Assembly (NCBI GenBank): GCA_963691655.1
Contig: OY829326.1
Coordinates: forward strand, 16,356,878 to 16,420,877
Source of the DNA: Toxonevra muliebris
Taxonomy: Eukaryota > Arthropoda > Insecta > Diptera > Pallopteridae
Direction: 5' to 3'
DNA length: 64,000 bases
Shown piece by piece: positions 63,291 to 64,000 of the stretch. A program made the translations under genes and the position numbers. Position 1 is the first letter of the stretch. Each line of letters begins with the position of its first letter. The notes beneath the pieces were generated by a model. The model made no database searches and was not told where the DNA came from. It saw nothing but the letters and a program-made list of their open reading frames with translations.

Positions 63291-64000
63291 CATACTTTAA
63301 CTTCGAAAAACCGAAAAAATAAAAACAAAAAGAAGTACTCAAGTAAGCAGAGTATGCGAAATAAAAGCATTTTCCCGCCACCCGTCGGTGCCCACTGTGT
63401 TGGTGTTACTTTGTGTGAAAGAAGTGGAACATTCTCTCTACAAAATGGAACATAAAAGATTAACTGAACAAACCCCGAGTGGCTCTTTATCTACAATTCA
63501 TAATTCTTTTCTTCTGTGCAATCCAAAAGAATTTACTTCTTCTTTTTTTTCTCCTTGTATTGTTGTAGAGTTTTGTTACGCTTTTTGATTATTGATTTCA
63601 TTCTTTTGTAATTTATTGAAATTAAAGTAAGTAACTACGAGTAAATATGCAAACAAATGAAGGCAAGCAATGCAAAATAATTTTAGGTATTATGATTGTA
63701 TGCATATGAAGAGTTATTATGTTATCGGCGTTCAAGCAGAAACCACTAAGTCCAAATTATTATTTTTTAATTAGATCTGTATTAACTAGCTTCTGTAATT
63801 CGAATGACATACTAAATGAGATTTTTGATTATCCAGTTGAAACGTTTACTAATGTGTATATCAATCTGTTGACTTTTTAAGCTTTGCCAGTGCATCTCAG
63901 AAATGAAAAAGTGCACTTAACGCCGACGATATGTAAAAGATTTGGTAACTACACGAGATTAAAAGAGAATGAAAAATATTGCATAAATCAGACTTTGAAA

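Larger units (their letters stand above)
49757..64000 (+). other. probable first intron or intergenic DNA, no coding exon recognised
   Basis: 14 kb of mostly AT-rich sequence. Supported contents are the hAT element at 51202-52138, the RNase-H relic at 59786-60076 and the Harbinger-like element at 60232-60920. Also present are AC-repeat DNA near 57408-57428, CTGT/CTAT repeats near 56882-56923, a direct repeat at 57124-57255, and another A/CAA-rich leader-like patch at 63000-63290. The longer frames here (for example 54443-54787) lack codon-like composition or recognisable motifs. Confidence 0.55.

Noticed and set aside
63017..63370. 117-codon minus-strand Cys/Phe-rich frame
   Set aside because: It is antisense to CAA/CAG-rich leader-like DNA and has no recognisable domain.

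Overview
The window is eukaryotic, AT-rich, intron-dominated nuclear DNA from an insect. It most resembles a higher fly (Brachycera, possibly a tephritid), because the predicted protein is very close to what is known of Drosophila Misshapen while the introns are large and full of small DNA transposons. The species cannot be fixed from the sequence alone.

The only gene I can reconstruct with confidence is misshapen (msn), the fly orthologue of the MAP4K4/TNIK/MINK1 group of STE20 (GCK-IV) kinases. It lies on the minus strand. The start codon is at 43007 and eleven coding exons run leftward to 5959. All ten complete introns are phase-compatible; nine exons of the model are joined at GT-AG sites with no frame conflict. 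The exons give 3333 nt, or 1111 codons. They encode the whole kinase domain (about residues 27-291), an acidic and Gln/Ala-rich linker, a proline-rich region with SH3-ligand motifs, a large Ser/Asn/Gln-rich exon, and a conserved segment before the citron-homology (CNH) domain. The CNH domain and the stop codon are not visible and should lie beyond the left edge, after an intron of at least 5958 bp.

Region by region: 1-5958 is the last visible intron and holds an internally deleted mariner copy. 5959-20629 carries exons 11 to 3, including a 21-nt in-frame microexon at 18748-18768. 20630-38182 is a 17.5 kb intron rich in transposon relics, with a pre-miRNA-sized hairpin at 28249-28324. 38183-43007 holds exons 2 and 1, and the A-rich 5' UTR follows to roughly 43.9 kb. 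44.7-46.45 kb is a decayed non-LTR retrotransposon. About 48.0-49.76 kb looks like the 5' UTR exon of a divergent plus-strand gene ending at a good donor site. 49.76-64 kb shows no convincing coding exon; it holds an hAT element with a nested mariner fragment, an RNase-H-region relic of a non-LTR element, and a PIF/Harbinger-like element.

The strongest unannotated material is a set of short transposons whose ends could be read directly, several with diagnostic target-site duplications: mariner (TA), hAT (8 bp), piggyBac-like (TTAA) and PIF/Harbinger-like (TAA). The second is the msn microexon, whose inclusion builds a PxxPxR SH3 ligand across a splice junction. I found no convincing new multi-gene system.
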